DNA of 64,000 bases from an uncultured Flavobacteriaceae bacterium (GTDB taxonomy: Bacteria; Bacteroidota; Bacteroidia; Flavobacteriales; Flavobacteriaceae), in contig CANLCJ010000004.1 in assembly GCA_947489085.1 (NCBI GenBank), forward strand, positions 62,001 to 126,000, given 5' to 3'. A model generated the notes under the pieces. That model was not told the origin of the DNA and searched no databases. It worked only from the letters and a program-made list of their open reading frames with translations. Below, in pieces: positions 27,394-38,193 of this stretch. Position 1 is the first letter of the stretch. Each line of letters begins with the position of its first letter. Both the position numbers and the translations under genes were made by a program.

Positions 27394-28929
27394 CTACCCC
27401 AACCACCCTTCACGATCCAAGCTTCTATATTGAATAGCCTCGCTTATATGTTCCCCTTTAACAGTTTCAGCACCTTCCAAATCGGCTATAGTTCTCGATA
27501 CCTTTAAAATACGATCGTAGGCACGTGCAGACAAATTCAACCGTTCCATAGCGGTTTTTAGTAACGTTTTGGAAGCATCATCTAAAACGCAAAATTTACG
27601 AATCTGCTTAGTATTCATTTGGGCATTGTAATGTACCACATCAGAATCTGCAAAACGTTGGGTTTGCAACTCCCGTGCTTTAGTAACACGTTTTCTAATA
27701 GCTACCGAAGTTTCTCCTTTTCTATCGTCCGACAATTTATCGAAAGGCACAGGCGTCACTTCTATATGAATATCGATTCGATCCAATAAAGGGCCTGAAA
27801 TTTTACCTAAATAACGCTGCATTTCGGCTGGGCTGGACGTTACTGGCGCATTAGGATCGTTAAAATACCCCCCGGGACTAGGGTTCATACTGGCTACTAA
27901 CATAAATGACGATGGATAGGTTACGGTAAATTTTGCTCTCGAAATGGTTACTTCTCGATCTTCTAACGGTTGTCGCATCACTTCTAAAACTTCGCGCTTA
28001 AACTCGGGCAATTCATCTAAAAACAACACACCGTTATGTGATAAGGATATTTCACCAGGTTGGGGGTAGCTCCCTCCTCCTACTAGAGCGACGTTAGATA
28101 TGGTGTGGTGCGGACTCCGAAAAGGCCGTTGTGCCATAAGCCCTGTATCCTTTACACGACCTACAACAGAGTGTATTTTTGTAGTCTCCAAAGCTTCATG
28201 TAAGGTCATAGGCGGTAAAATGCTAGGTAAACGTTTGGCTAACATGGTTTTCCCTGCACCTGGTGGTCCAATAAGAATAATGTTGTGTCCACCTGCAGCA
28301 GCGATTTCCATACAGCGCTTTATGCCTTCCTGTCCTTTTACATCAGCAAAATCGAATTCAGGATAGTTTAAGTTTTTTTCAAACTCTTTTCGTGTATCTA
28401 TTATGGTTTGTTCTAAAGTTTCACCTTTGTCAAAATAATTGATAACCTGTTTTATATTATCAACACCATACACTTCTAAATCGTTTACTATGGCGGCTTC
28501 TTTTGCATTTTGAGATGGTAAAATAAAGCCTTTAAACCCCTCTGCTCTGGCTTTAACGGCTATAGGCAATGCGCCTTTTATGGGTTGTAGACTCCCATCT
28601 AAAGACAATTCGCCCATTATTAAATAGCGTTCTAAGTTTTCGGCTTGTATTTGTTTAGACGCTGCAAGAATACCAATGGCTAAACTCAAATCGTAAGCAC
28701 TGCCTTCCTTTCGCAAATCGGCTGGTGCCATATTTATAGTAATCTTCTTTCCTGGTATTTTGTAGCCATTATTTTGTAACGCAGCAGCAATACGGTAATT
28801 ACTTTCCTTTATAGCATTATCGGGTAAACCTACCAAATGGTAACCAATACCCTTATCGACATTAACCTCTACTGTTATTGTAGTGGCTTCCACACCAAAG
28901 ACGGCAGAACCGTAAATTTTTACAAGCAT
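27394..28929 (-). CDS. comM: YifB/ComM-type Mg-chelatase-like AAA ATPase
   Basis: VEVNVDKGIGYHLVGLPDNAIKES; GPPGAGKTMLAKRLPSILPPM; RPFRSPHHTISNVALVGGG. Confidence 0.92.
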   Translation of the reverse strand: MLVKIYGSAVFGVEATTITVEVNVDKGIGYHLVGLPDNAIKESNYRIAAALQNNGYKIPGKKITINMAPADLRKEGSAYDLSLAIGILAASKQIQAENLERYLIMGELSLDGSLQPIKGALPIAVKARAEGFKGFILPSQNAKEAAIVNDLEVYGVDNIKQVINYFDKGETLEQTIIDTRKEFEKNLNYPEFDFADVKGQEGIKRCMEIAAAGGHNIILIGPPGAGKTMLAKRLPSILPPMTLHEALETTKIHSVVGRVKDTGLMAQRPFRSPHHTISNVALVGGGSYPQPGEISLSHNGVLFLDELPEFKREVLEVMRQPLEDREVTISRAKFTVTYPSSFMLVASMNPSPGGYFNDPNAPVTSSPAEMQRYLGKISGPLLDRIDIHIEVTPVPFDKLSDDRKGETSVAIRKRVTKARELQTQRFADSDVVHYNAQMNTKQIRKFCVLDDASKTLLKTAMERLNLSARAYDRILKVSRTIADLEGAETVKGEHISEAIQYRSLDREGWLG

Positions 28930-29149
28930 TACGTTTAGTTTAGCGACTAAATGTAATAAAATGGTAAAACATAAAAAATTTCTTAATTAAATTTTATTTT
29001 AAAAACACATTTAGTTGCTTTTTACTACTTAAAAATAAATTTTCAAACAATTTCTTTACATCTTATTTTGACTTACTAATTATTTTCAGCCTCTTATTTG
29101 AACGATCTAATTTGGTAATTATCTGTGAAAATAATGTAAATTTCATCCT

Positions 29150-29213
29150 GAGAATGGTTTGGTTTTTGTGCAACTCAAATCTAACGATTTGAGAAAAACA
29201 CCATTCTCTTTTT
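29150..29213 (+). other. Nested intergenic hairpin followed by T-tract
   Basis: GAGAATGGT-ttg-GTTTTT-gtgcaa-CTCAAATC-taac-GATTTGAG-AAAAAC-ACCATTCTC then TTTTT. Confidence 0.75.
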
Positions 29214-29260
29214 AAAACGTTTAGGACGCTATTGATACAAAACAATTAATTTTTAATTCT

Positions 29261-29857
29261 ATGAAAAAGAATATGTATGTGTTTTTGCTATGTAGTATTA
29301 TCGTTTTTGTATTCATTTCTTGTTCAAGCAGTAATTTTCAATTTAAGACAGAGAGAAATATTTCTAGAGAAATTTACGATTATAATAAAGCATTTAATTT
29401 TATAAAACAGGATTCAGTCTTTATAAAAGATATAAAAAAATACTTTCCTGATTTGAATGATTGTAAAACGTTAGAGTTTTTTCAAAGCGAATTAATAGAA
29501 CCAATAACGCTAAGTTTTTTTGACAAAAAAATTTTAACAAAAACTAAATATTTTGAAAACTATAAAGATTTAGACATTTTGAGCTTTAAGAAAATTAAAG
29601 CAGAATACGATTTGAAATCTAAATTTACTCCATATCTGATAAATTTAAAAACTAGTAATATCAATCTAAAAGAAAGTTGTCTTATTAAACTTTCTTTTTC
29701 TAAAAGAAAAAACAATATACAGGTGATTAAATATTCAATACACGATGTAAATATTGACCCAAGGATAAACTATAAGCCTCGAGAAGGGTTTTATTTGTTT
29801 GAATATGATAGAAAAGGAAATATTCTGCAAAATTTTTACGTTTTAAAGAGTAGTTAA
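29261..29857 (+). CDS. Hypothetical lipoprotein
   Basis: MKKNMYVFLLCSIIVFVFISCSSSN lipobox. Confidence 0.7.
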   Translation: MKKNMYVFLLCSIIVFVFISCSSSNFQFKTERNISREIYDYNKAFNFIKQDSVFIKDIKKYFPDLNDCKTLEFFQSELIEPITLSFFDKKILTKTKYFENYKDLDILSFKKIKAEYDLKSKFTPYLINLKTSNINLKESCLIKLSFSKRKNNIQVIKYSIHDVNIDPRINYKPREGFYLFEYDRKGNILQNFYVLKSS

Positions 29858-29915
29858 ATCTGCACCAGAAAATAATTACGAATTGGCATGGTAAAATATT
29901 CGACATCTTAATCAT

Positions 29916-30737
29916 CTAAAAACGATATTTTAAAGACAGACCTTGATAGGATTCTCCAAAATAGTCGAACCCGTTTACTGGAGTTAGAGATAAAGATTTG
30001 TTCTTTTTTTTGTGCAATTCTGGTACAAAGTAACCTATACTAGCACCAATAGCATATCCTAACATAACATCTGTTAAAAAATGCTGCCCTGCCTCTATTC
30101 TTAATGCTCCCACTACAGCTGGTAGTGCAATTGCACCTGCCCAAATATAAGGTATACCTGGAGAGTTAGGATTAAAATCTTGGTACACCTTTGCCACAAA
30201 AAATGTAGCTGTGGCTGTAACCGAGGTATGTCCTGAAAAGAAAGAGCGTTGCCCGCTTGCATTAAGACGCCTTCTTAAACTTTCGTTTTCATCGTAAACG
30301 TAAGGCCTACTTTTATCTACCAAACCAGCTGTTAAAGTATAAAGCGCTCCTGTGGTAGCCATACTTTCTAAAAATAATCCAAATATTTGGCCGCCATTAT
30401 CGTTAACTTCATCTTCAAAAAATAAGGCTAACGGTGCTGCAAACGACAAATAAAAGGGAATGTCGCTAATATCGCTTGCTGTTTGAGAAGATTTCCCTGC
30501 TGCCCACCTGTCTATTGCATTTATGTTGTCTCTGCCTGCTACGACTGTTTGCAATTCGCTTTCTGTAAGTCCGTCTTTATTAACAATAAAATAAAACCCC
30601 AATGCATTTCCAGCTAGGGCTGTTGCGGTCCATATTCCATCTCGTTTCCACTTCCATTCGTATGGAGATGTTTCATTTTGAGCATTACTAATGTTTAAAG
30701 AAAATAGAAATAGTATCAAAAATTTAAAGGTCTTCAT
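29916..30737 (-). CDS. PAP2-superfamily phosphatase
   Basis: SFFSGHTSVTATATFF and RIEAGQHFLTDVMLGYAIG match PAP2 motifs. Confidence 0.88.
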   Translation of the reverse strand: MKTFKFLILFLFSLNISNAQNETSPYEWKWKRDGIWTATALAGNALGFYFIVNKDGLTESELQTVVAGRDNINAIDRWAAGKSSQTASDISDIPFYLSFAAPLALFFEDEVNDNGGQIFGLFLESMATTGALYTLTAGLVDKSRPYVYDENESLRRRLNASGQRSFFSGHTSVTATATFFVAKVYQDFNPNSPGIPYIWAGAIALPAVVGALRIEAGQHFLTDVMLGYAIGASIGYFVPELHKKKNKSLSLTPVNGFDYFGESYQGLSLKYRF

Positions 30738-31014
30738 GTATTTTTTGTTTTAAAATTAGAAATAGACCTGATTTTCATTTTGTGCATATCATTTGAATTT
30801 TAATTCGAATAATTTCACATTCTATTTTTATAATTTCTTTAAGAATTTTCGAGAATTTAGAGAATTAAAAACTCTATTTATGTAGTTAAATCTTTTGTAA
30901 TTAACCCTTTAATTGCAAATGGTATTAGAATAAACTTTACATTTATCTCTATTCAAGTTAAAAGATACATTCAAACGATATTATATCTATTTTTGCTGAA
31001 ATTTTCATCAAATA

Positions 31015-32184
31015 ATGAATCCATTGAAAACAAACAGAAAATCGTTACTAATAAGTGTGCTCCTCTTTAGTTTTTTGTATGCACCCGTTAACGCACAAAA
31101 TCTAGAACATCTTAAAGATTTTTTTACATTTTACCCTAATAAAAAAGCTGTTGAAAAAGATTCAACACGTTACTTGCAAAAATTTATAGCAGCACCTGTA
31201 GTTAGCTTTTCTCCTGAAACAAATTTTGCCTTTGGTACTGGTGCTAAATTCTTATTTAAATTTACAGGTAGTGGTGAAGAAACTCGTGTCTCTAACATGC
31301 CAATGACTATACAATATACTTTGAACAACCAATTTTTTGTGTTTTCTGGTTTCGAAATTTTCACCAATCAAGAAAAATGGGTTATAGAAGGTAATCTCTT
31401 ACTTCAAAATTACCCAAGATTATTTTATGGATTTGGAAGAAACACAGAAGAAGAGGCTGAAGAAGTTTATGAAAACAATCAATTTTTGTTTGAACCTATT
31501 TTCTTAAAGCAAACGCCTGTACGTTATTTATTTTTTGGTGCTGGGGTGCGTTATAACAGAATTTCTAAAACTGGTTTTGAAGAGGGCGGCTTAATCGACC
31601 AACTTAGACCAAATGGTTTTGATGGCTCAACATCTGTTGGTGCAGAAGTCGCCTTGCTTTACGACAGTAGAAACAACGTTTTAAATGCACAAAGGGGTTG
31701 GTACTTAGAATTTACTCATGGGAAATACGATAAGGTATTGGGAGGAACTAACATTTTTAACTTAACCCGTTTCGATTTAAGACATTTTAAAGAGCTTAAA
31801 AACAAATCCAAGGACATATTAGCATTTCAATTTGTTGGTAGAGCTACAAGAGGTAATATTCCTTTTTCTGAATTTGCTTTTTTTGGAAGCAGTGAAATTA
31901 TGAGAGGTTACAGAGAAGGACGTTTTGTAGATCGCGATTTGTTGGCTTCTCAAATAGAATACCGCAAACATTTTGGCGAATCCAAATTTGGAGCTGTTGC
32001 TTTTTTAGGTACTGGAAGTGTATACAATAACTTAGCCGATTTTCAATTTGGTTCCTTAAAGCCAAATTATGGTGCTGGATTACGTTTTAAATTGGATAAG
32101 GAAGAAAACCTTAACATTCGATTCGATTGGGGCGTAGGTAGAGGTACAAATGAGTTTTATTTGAGTATAGCTGAAGCCTTTTAA
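31015..32184 (+). CDS. BamA/Omp85-type surface antigen beta-barrel protein
   Basis: Signal peptide; GSSEIMRGYREGRFVDRDLLASQIEYR and C-terminal barrel strands. Confidence 0.8.
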   Translation: MNPLKTNRKSLLISVLLFSFLYAPVNAQNLEHLKDFFTFYPNKKAVEKDSTRYLQKFIAAPVVSFSPETNFAFGTGAKFLFKFTGSGEETRVSNMPMTIQYTLNNQFFVFSGFEIFTNQEKWVIEGNLLLQNYPRLFYGFGRNTEEEAEEVYENNQFLFEPIFLKQTPVRYLFFGAGVRYNRISKTGFEEGGLIDQLRPNGFDGSTSVGAEVALLYDSRNNVLNAQRGWYLEFTHGKYDKVLGGTNIFNLTRFDLRHFKELKNKSKDILAFQFVGRATRGNIPFSEFAFFGSSEIMRGYREGRFVDRDLLASQIEYRKHFGESKFGAVAFLGTGSVYNNLADFQFGSLKPNYGAGLRFKLDKEENLNIRFDWGVGRGTNEFYLSIAEAF

Positions 32185-32221
32185 CCCCCGAGTAACTAAC
32201 TTTATTGAACATAAATTACAC

Positions 32222-32250
32222 AAAAAGCCCTCTAATAGAGGGCTTTTTGT
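32222..32250 (+). terminator. Rho-independent terminator
   Basis: AAAAAGCCCTCT-AAT-AGAGGGCTTTTT between convergent genes. Confidence 0.9.
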
Positions 32251-32288
32251 ATTGTAAAAATATTTTAACTAAAAGATAAATAGGCTTA

Positions 32289-33242
32289 CTATTTTCTTGC
32301 GATGGCTTTCTTCGCTTTTTCTACTATGATAGCACTATTTAAACCATATTTTTCCATCAACTGTGCAGGCGTACCAGATTCTCCAAAAGTATCGTTGGTT
32401 CCTACAAATTCTTGTGGTGTTGGTAATTTTGTAGCTAGTACTCGCGCTACACTTTCTCCTAAGCCACCTAAGATGTTATGTTCTTCTGCAGTTACAATAC
32501 ATCCTGTTTTAGATACCGACGTTAATATAGCATCATCATCTAAAGGCTTAATTGTATGTATGTTTATTACTTCTGCAGATATACCTGCAGCATGTAACAC
32601 TTTAGATGCTTCTAAAGCTTCCCAAACCAAATGTCCCGTAGCAACTATAGTTACATCGTTACCCTCTGTTAATTGTATCGCTTTCCCTATTTCAAACTTT
32701 TGATTTTCTGGCGTAAAAATTGGCACAGATGGTCTACCAAAACGCAAATAAACAGGACCTTCGTACTCTGCTATAGCTATAGTAGCCGCTTTAGTTTGGT
32801 TGTAATCACATGGGTTAATTACTACCATGCCAGGTAGCATTTTCATTAAACCTATATCTTCTAATATTTGGTGTGTTGCACCATCTTCACCAAGGGTTAA
32901 GCCTGCGTGAGAAGCACATATTTTAACATTCTTATCAGAATAAGCAATAGATTGACGAATTTGATCGTAAACACGTCCTGTAGCAAAATTTGCAAAAGTA
33001 CCTGTAAATGGAATTTTTCCACCTATAGTTAATCCTGCTGCAATACCCATCATATTTGCTTCGGCAATACCTATTTGAAAAAAGCGTTCTGGGTTTTCTT
33101 TAATAAAATCGTTCATCTTTAACGAACCTATTAAATCTGCACAAAGAGCAACAACATTAGGGTTAGTTCTACCTAGTTCGGTTAAACCAGCTCCAAAACC
33201 ACTTCTTGTATCTTTCTTTTCTGTATATGTATAAGTTTTCAT
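32289..33242 (-). CDS. Transketolase C-terminal subunit
   Basis: [55 protein letters not shown]. Confidence 0.92.
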   Translation of the reverse strand: MKTYTYTEKKDTRSGFGAGLTELGRTNPNVVALCADLIGSLKMNDFIKENPERFFQIGIAEANMMGIAAGLTIGGKIPFTGTFANFATGRVYDQIRQSIAYSDKNVKICASHAGLTLGEDGATHQILEDIGLMKMLPGMVVINPCDYNQTKAATIAIAEYEGPVYLRFGRPSVPIFTPENQKFEIGKAIQLTEGNDVTIVATGHLVWEALEASKVLHAAGISAEVINIHTIKPLDDDAILTSVSKTGCIVTAEEHNILGGLGESVARVLATKLPTPQEFVGTNDTFGESGTPAQLMEKYGLNSAIIVEKAKKAIARK

Positions 33243-33266
33243 TTTTATTGTAATAAATGTAAGTGG

Positions 33267-34112
33267 TTAATAATCTCCTAAAGTTTCTGGATTCTGCGCT
33301 AAACCTGCTTCTAATTGCTCGTCGTTTGGTGCTTTACCATGCCATGCGTGTGTATGCATCATGAAATCTACACCGTTACCCATTATCGTTTTAAGTAACA
33401 CACATACTGGTTTCCCTTTTCCTGTTTCGGCTTTAGCTTTTGCCATACCGTCTAAAATAGCTTCCAAATCGTTTCCAGCCTCTATTTCTAAAACAGTCCA
33501 CCCAAATGCTTCAAATTTACCTTTTATGCTTCCCATTGGTAAAACATCATCGGTAGAACCATCTATTTGCTGTCCATTTAAATCTACAGTAGCAATTAAA
33601 TTATCCACTTTTTTAGCAGAAGCATACATTATAGCTTCCCAGTTTTGACCTTCCTGTAACTCTCCATCACCGTGTAATGTATATACCAACTTATTATCGC
33701 CATTTAGTTTCTTAGCTTGCGCTGCTCCTAAGGCTACAGACATACCTTGACCCAAAGATCCCGATGCAATTCTAATGCCTGGTAAGCCTTCGTGAGTTGT
33801 TGGATGCCCCTGTAAACGAGAATCTATCAATCTAAATGTATTAAGTTCCTCTACTGGAAAATAACCAGCTCTTGCCAAAACACTGTAAAATACAGGAGAG
33901 ATATGCCCATTCGACAAAAAGAACAAATCTTCATCTGCTCCATCCATATCAAATGTTTCTTTTCTATCCATAATTTCGTTGTATAATGCAACGAAAAATT
34001 CAGCACACCCTAAAGATCCACCTGGATGACCAGAATTTACCTTGTGTACTTGTCTTAAGATATCTCTTCGTACTTGTGTACAAATATCTTCTAAGTGTTT
34101 AATTTTTGACAT
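33267..34112 (-). CDS. Transketolase N-terminal subunit
   Basis: HKVNSGHPGGSLGCAEFFVALY; GSLGQGMSVALGAA; GDGELQEGQNWEA. Confidence 0.92.
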   Translation of the reverse strand: MSKIKHLEDICTQVRRDILRQVHKVNSGHPGGSLGCAEFFVALYNEIMDRKETFDMDGADEDLFFLSNGHISPVFYSVLARAGYFPVEELNTFRLIDSRLQGHPTTHEGLPGIRIASGSLGQGMSVALGAAQAKKLNGDNKLVYTLHGDGELQEGQNWEAIMYASAKKVDNLIATVDLNGQQIDGSTDDVLPMGSIKGKFEAFGWTVLEIEAGNDLEAILDGMAKAKAETGKGKPVCVLLKTIMGNGVDFMMHTHAWHGKAPNDEQLEAGLAQNPETLGDY

Positions 34113-34264
34113 GTTAAAATATATTTTTTGCGCGACAAAAATAGGCGATTAAGATAGTTTTACAAAAGATTACTAGAGTATTTTACGCAAACAACAAACT
34201 ACAGCGCTCTAAGGGTACTTTTTTTGATTTAAAATATGTAGGTTTGCTCATTGTTTACACAACT

Positions 34265-35395
34265 ATGATATTCGAATTACATAAAAAAGATAAAGAAAGT
34301 AAAGCTAGAGCAGGTACACTAACCACAGATCATGGGGTTATTGAAACACCTATATTTATGCCTGTAGGCACAGTAGCTACAGTTAAAGGTGTACACCAAC
34401 GTGAACTAAAAAATGATATTAACCCAGATATTATCTTGGGGAATACTTACCATTTGTACTTAAGGCCACAAACGCGCATTATAGAAAAAGCAGGAGGTTT
34501 ACATAAATTCATGAACTGGGATCGTAATATCTTAACAGATTCTGGAGGGTACCAAGTCTATTCTTTATCTGCAAACAGAAAGATTAAAGAAGAAGGGGTT
34601 AAATTTAAATCTCATATAGATGGCAGTTACCACACATTTACACCAGAAAATGTTATGGAAATACAGCGTACTATTGGTGCCGATATTATCATGGCATTCG
34701 ATGAATGCACCCCCTACCCTTGCGATTACAATTATGCTAAGCGGTCTATGCACATGACGCACCGTTGGTTAGACAGGTGTATTAATCACTTAGAAAAAAC
34801 ACCTCTAAAATACGATTACAATCAAGCCTTTTTTCCAATAGTACAAGGTAGTACTTATAAAGATTTAAGGCGGCAATCTGCTGAATACATAGCCAATTCT
34901 GGCGCTGTGGGTAATGCTATTGGAGGCCTATCTGTAGGAGAACCTGCTGAAGAAATGTATGCCATGACAGATGTGGTTTGCGAAATTCTACCAGAAGATA
35001 AGCCCCGATATTTAATGGGTGTGGGCACGCCTATAAATATTCTTGAAAATATTGCCTTAGGTGTTGATATGTTCGATTGTGTAATGCCCACACGTAACGC
35101 AAGAAATGGTATGCTGTTTACAGCTCATGGTAGTATAAACATAAAAAACAAAAAATGGGAAGATGATTTTTCTCCTATTGATGAAATGGGCATTACTTTT
35201 GTTGATACAGAATACAGTAAAGCCTATTTAAGACATTTATTTACTGTTAATGAACTATTAGGCAAGCAAATTGCCTCAATACATAATCTTGGCTTTTATT
35301 TATGGTTGGTAAGAGAAGCCAGAAAGCATATTTTAGCTGGAGATTTTACAAGTTGGAAAAATGTAATGGTAAAACAAATGGACAAACGGCTTTAA
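34265..35395 (+). CDS. tgt: tRNA-guanine transglycosylase
   Basis: TPIFMPVGTVATVKGV; ILTDSGGYQVYSL; GGLSVGEP; FDCVMPTRNARNG. Confidence 0.96.
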   Translation: MIFELHKKDKESKARAGTLTTDHGVIETPIFMPVGTVATVKGVHQRELKNDINPDIILGNTYHLYLRPQTRIIEKAGGLHKFMNWDRNILTDSGGYQVYSLSANRKIKEEGVKFKSHIDGSYHTFTPENVMEIQRTIGADIIMAFDECTPYPCDYNYAKRSMHMTHRWLDRCINHLEKTPLKYDYNQAFFPIVQGSTYKDLRRQSAEYIANSGAVGNAIGGLSVGEPAEEMYAMTDVVCEILPEDKPRYLMGVGTPINILENIALGVDMFDCVMPTRNARNGMLFTAHGSINIKNKKWEDDFSPIDEMGITFVDTEYSKAYLRHLFTVNELLGKQIASIHNLGFYLWLVREARKHILAGDFTSWKNVMVKQMDKRL

Positions 35396-35450
35396 TTAAG
35401 CTTAAAAGAACACATTAAATACTCGCACTTAAATCGTAAGTTTAGGGCAT

Positions 35451-36527
35451 ATGAAAATATTAGATTGGTACATATTAAAACGCTACATTTTTACATTTTT
35501 AATGATGCTGCTATTGTTTATACCCATTGGTATAACGGTTAATCTTGCTGAAAAAATTGGTAAAATATTAGATAACGATGTCCCTTTTAATGAAGTTGCT
35601 TTATTTTATTTAAATTTTACGGTTTATTTTGCAAATCTTTTATTTCCCTTATTTTTATTTCTTTCTGTTATTTGGTTTACCTCTAAACTTGCCAATAACA
35701 CTGAGATTGTTGCTTTTTTAAGCTCTGGGGTATCGTTTTCCAGATTTCTTAGACCATATATATACGGCGCAACACTAACTGCTTTATTTGCACTTGTTAT
35801 GGGAATGTATTTGGCGCCAAAAGCTAGTGAGGGCTATAACGAGTTTAATTACAAATATTTTAAAAGGGGTAAAAGTCCTGTTGATACAAAAAACTTATAC
35901 AGACAGATAAACGATAAAGATTTTATCTACGTAAGCAGTTACAATTCTGAAAAGAAAACAGGTTACGATTTTACTTTAGAACATTATGATGGGAATAAAA
36001 TTGTTACAAAAATTAATGCCTCTAGAATAGAATACATCCCTAAAGATACAATTTACAGGCTGTACAATTATGTAAAAAGACATGTTGGTGTATTAGAAGA
36101 TTCTTTAGAAATTAAAAAACGAAAAGACACGCTATTTAGCTTTAATACGGACGATTTAACGCCAGAAATTTATGCAGCCGAAGTAAAATCGTATCCTGAA
36201 TTGGTAGAATTTATTAGGAAAGAAGAAGCCAGAGGTTCATCTAACATAGGGCGTTACAAATTAGTGCTATATAGAAAATGGAGTTTGCCTGTATCTATCT
36301 TTATATTAACAATTATTGCTGTTGCTGTATCTTCAATTAAACGACGAGGCGGTATGGGGGTTAATCTAGCATTGGGCATAACAATAGCTATGGTTTTTGT
36401 GTTTTTCGATAAGATTTTTGGTGTAATGGCACAACAATCAGATTTCCCACCTATAATAGCCGTATGGTTCCCTAACTTTGTATTTAGCATTTTAGCGGTA
36501 TACTTATTACGCAAAGCCAAACGCTAA
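35451..36527 (+). CDS. LptF/LptG-type (YjgP/YjgQ) permease
   Basis: MKILDWYILKRYIFTFLMMLLLFIPIGITVNLAEK and typical six-TM layout. Confidence 0.88.
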   Translation: MKILDWYILKRYIFTFLMMLLLFIPIGITVNLAEKIGKILDNDVPFNEVALFYLNFTVYFANLLFPLFLFLSVIWFTSKLANNTEIVAFLSSGVSFSRFLRPYIYGATLTALFALVMGMYLAPKASEGYNEFNYKYFKRGKSPVDTKNLYRQINDKDFIYVSSYNSEKKTGYDFTLEHYDGNKIVTKINASRIEYIPKDTIYRLYNYVKRHVGVLEDSLEIKKRKDTLFSFNTDDLTPEIYAAEVKSYPELVEFIRKEEARGSSNIGRYKLVLYRKWSLPVSIFILTIIAVAVSSIKRRGGMGVNLALGITIAMVFVFFDKIFGVMAQQSDFPPIIAVWFPNFVFSILAVYLLRKAKR

Positions 36528-36608
36528 AAATAACGTCTAATTTTATGTAATAAGACGACGATATTAGTCTGTTTTAGCATAACCTTAAATACTGATACTG
36601 CGACTAAA

Positions 36609-36710
36609 ATGAAAAACAACGGTGTTTACATGTACCTAAAAGTGTTTTGCAAGCGGGCTTTACAACAAACATTTTATAGATTAGTTGGTAACAAAATGAA
36701 AGTATCTTAA
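36609..36710 (+). CDS. Possible small protein (33 aa)
   Basis: MKNNGVYMYLKVFCKRALQQTFYRLVGNKMKVS*; below the supplied ORF cutoff. Confidence 0.2.
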   Translation: MKNNGVYMYLKVFCKRALQQTFYRLVGNKMKVS

Positions 36711-36815
36711 CGACAATTTTAAAGGGCTTAATCTTTAGTTATCAAACAATATATGTGAAAATTAAGAACAGGTAGTTACAGATAAAAGCCTTTGCTAACT
36801 AACGTATATACACCT

Positions 36816-37925
36816 TTATTTTCGAATTTTATACATGGTATAAGCCCCTACCCGTTTATCTACTTTTATACCGTAGGTATCGTAAAACACAGAAGACATT
36901 AAGTCGAAATACTTGTAGTGTACTTCCCAGTCGTGCAAAGTATTGGCCAACTTAGCATCGCTAATAATTATTGGCAATTCCAGTAAGTTAGACAGCTGGT
37001 AATTAAGTTCTATTAAAGATACATTATTGGCTTTAATATCTGTATCTCCTATTAAAAAATTGGGAGTATCGTTCCCCCAATCTATTTGATTTGTATCCCA
37101 AAAATTAGAAGTCTCTAAATTAAAAAACAAGACATCGCCTTTTGTTTTATTTTCAGATTTCTTAAGCTTTAAATACTTTAAAACTGTTTTGGTTTTATTC
37201 TGAAACGATTTTGTATCGTATTTAAAACGCATGCGGTAAAACGTATTTAAACTAGGTGCAACTTCTATTTGCGCTTTAAAAACACCTTCTGTATATGCTA
37301 AGATTGACTGTAAATCTCCTGAAAGCTCTAAATATGTAGCTTTCTTTTGCACTAATAAGGTACTTTGGTAGTTTTCTAGTGCTTTAGCTTCAAAACCCTT
37401 GTAAAAATCATCATCTACAACTTCAATTGCATGTTTGTAGGCTTCCTGCGGAAACATACCGTCTACAGCTATTCTCGTATTTTGTTGTTTTAAAAAACGA
37501 TTTAAATGGTAAAATTTAAATTCCGCAGGATGCCCTTCCCAAAGTTTTTCACCTTCGGCATTAAAAAGTATACCGTGTGGTAAACTAGAAATGGCATATT
37601 TAGAAAAAGTTTCGCCATCGTAATCTATAGCCACGGCCAATTCTAATTGATGTTTTGTTATAAAACGCTTAACTATATCTGGATTTTCCTGAGTTAAAGA
37701 CATTATGTAAAAATCTTCTGGAAATTGCCTTTGCAAGCCCGTAAGGTATTTAGATACAGTTATGCAAGGGCCGCACCAAGTGGCCCAAAAATCCACAAAA
37801 TATAATTTATTATCGGTTTTTGTTGCAATACTAGACGCCTTTATATGCTCTGCAACTTTAATTTGCGCAGAAAAAAACAACGGCACCAATATGATTGCTA
37901 TTGTTAATAAAATTCTATTTCTCAT
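36816..37925 (-). CDS. Thioredoxin-fold protein with C-terminal extension
   Basis: Signal peptide; LYFVDFWATWCGPCITVSKYL. Confidence 0.85.
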   Translation of the reverse strand: MRNRILLTIAIILVPLFFSAQIKVAEHIKASSIATKTDNKLYFVDFWATWCGPCITVSKYLTGLQRQFPEDFYIMSLTQENPDIVKRFITKHQLELAVAIDYDGETFSKYAISSLPHGILFNAEGEKLWEGHPAEFKFYHLNRFLKQQNTRIAVDGMFPQEAYKHAIEVVDDDFYKGFEAKALENYQSTLLVQKKATYLELSGDLQSILAYTEGVFKAQIEVAPSLNTFYRMRFKYDTKSFQNKTKTVLKYLKLKKSENKTKGDVLFFNLETSNFWDTNQIDWGNDTPNFLIGDTDIKANNVSLIELNYQLSNLLELPIIISDAKLANTLHDWEVHYKYFDLMSSVFYDTYGIKVDKRVGAYTMYKIRK

Positions 37926-38103
37926 TTAATTCCTTTGTACGTTATCTACAATATACTTAAGCAAGTACCGTGCAAAAATAACATTTTAGTTAAACTTTTT
38001 TTATGCATTGCGTGTATTACTTGTGACTTTTCGAAAACTAGTGTGTCTTAAATGTGTATAGATAAAATAATCGAAATTAATTGAGGGATTAGTTATGATT
38101 TAT

Positions 38104-38137
38104 AAAAGGGGCATGTGTAATGCCTCTTTTGTTTTTT
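38104..38137 (+). terminator. Terminator-like hairpin with no obvious upstream + strand gene
   Basis: AAAAGGGGCAT-GTGTA-ATGCCTCTTTT then GTTTTTT; one G-U pair. Confidence 0.6.
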
Positions 38138-38152
38138 AAAAGAAAGATTAAA

Positions 38153-38181
38153 TTGTTACTAATTCTATATTAGTATATTTG
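38153..38181 (+). promoter_or_regulatory. Candidate Bacteroidetes-type promoter for the DUF4197 gene
   Basis: TTG - 18 nt - TATATTTG, close to the -33 TTTG / -7 TAnnTTTG consensus, just upstream of 38194. Confidence 0.5.
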
Positions 38182-38193
38182 AACAACTAAAAA

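Noticed and set aside
27248-27433. 61-aa + strand ORF after the LytTR gene
   Set aside because: Non-coding-like composition and it overlaps the 3' end of the opposing comM gene.
32289-34112. Split transketolase as unusual
   Set aside because: Separate N- and C-terminal transketolase subunits are common in Bacteroidetes and archaea.
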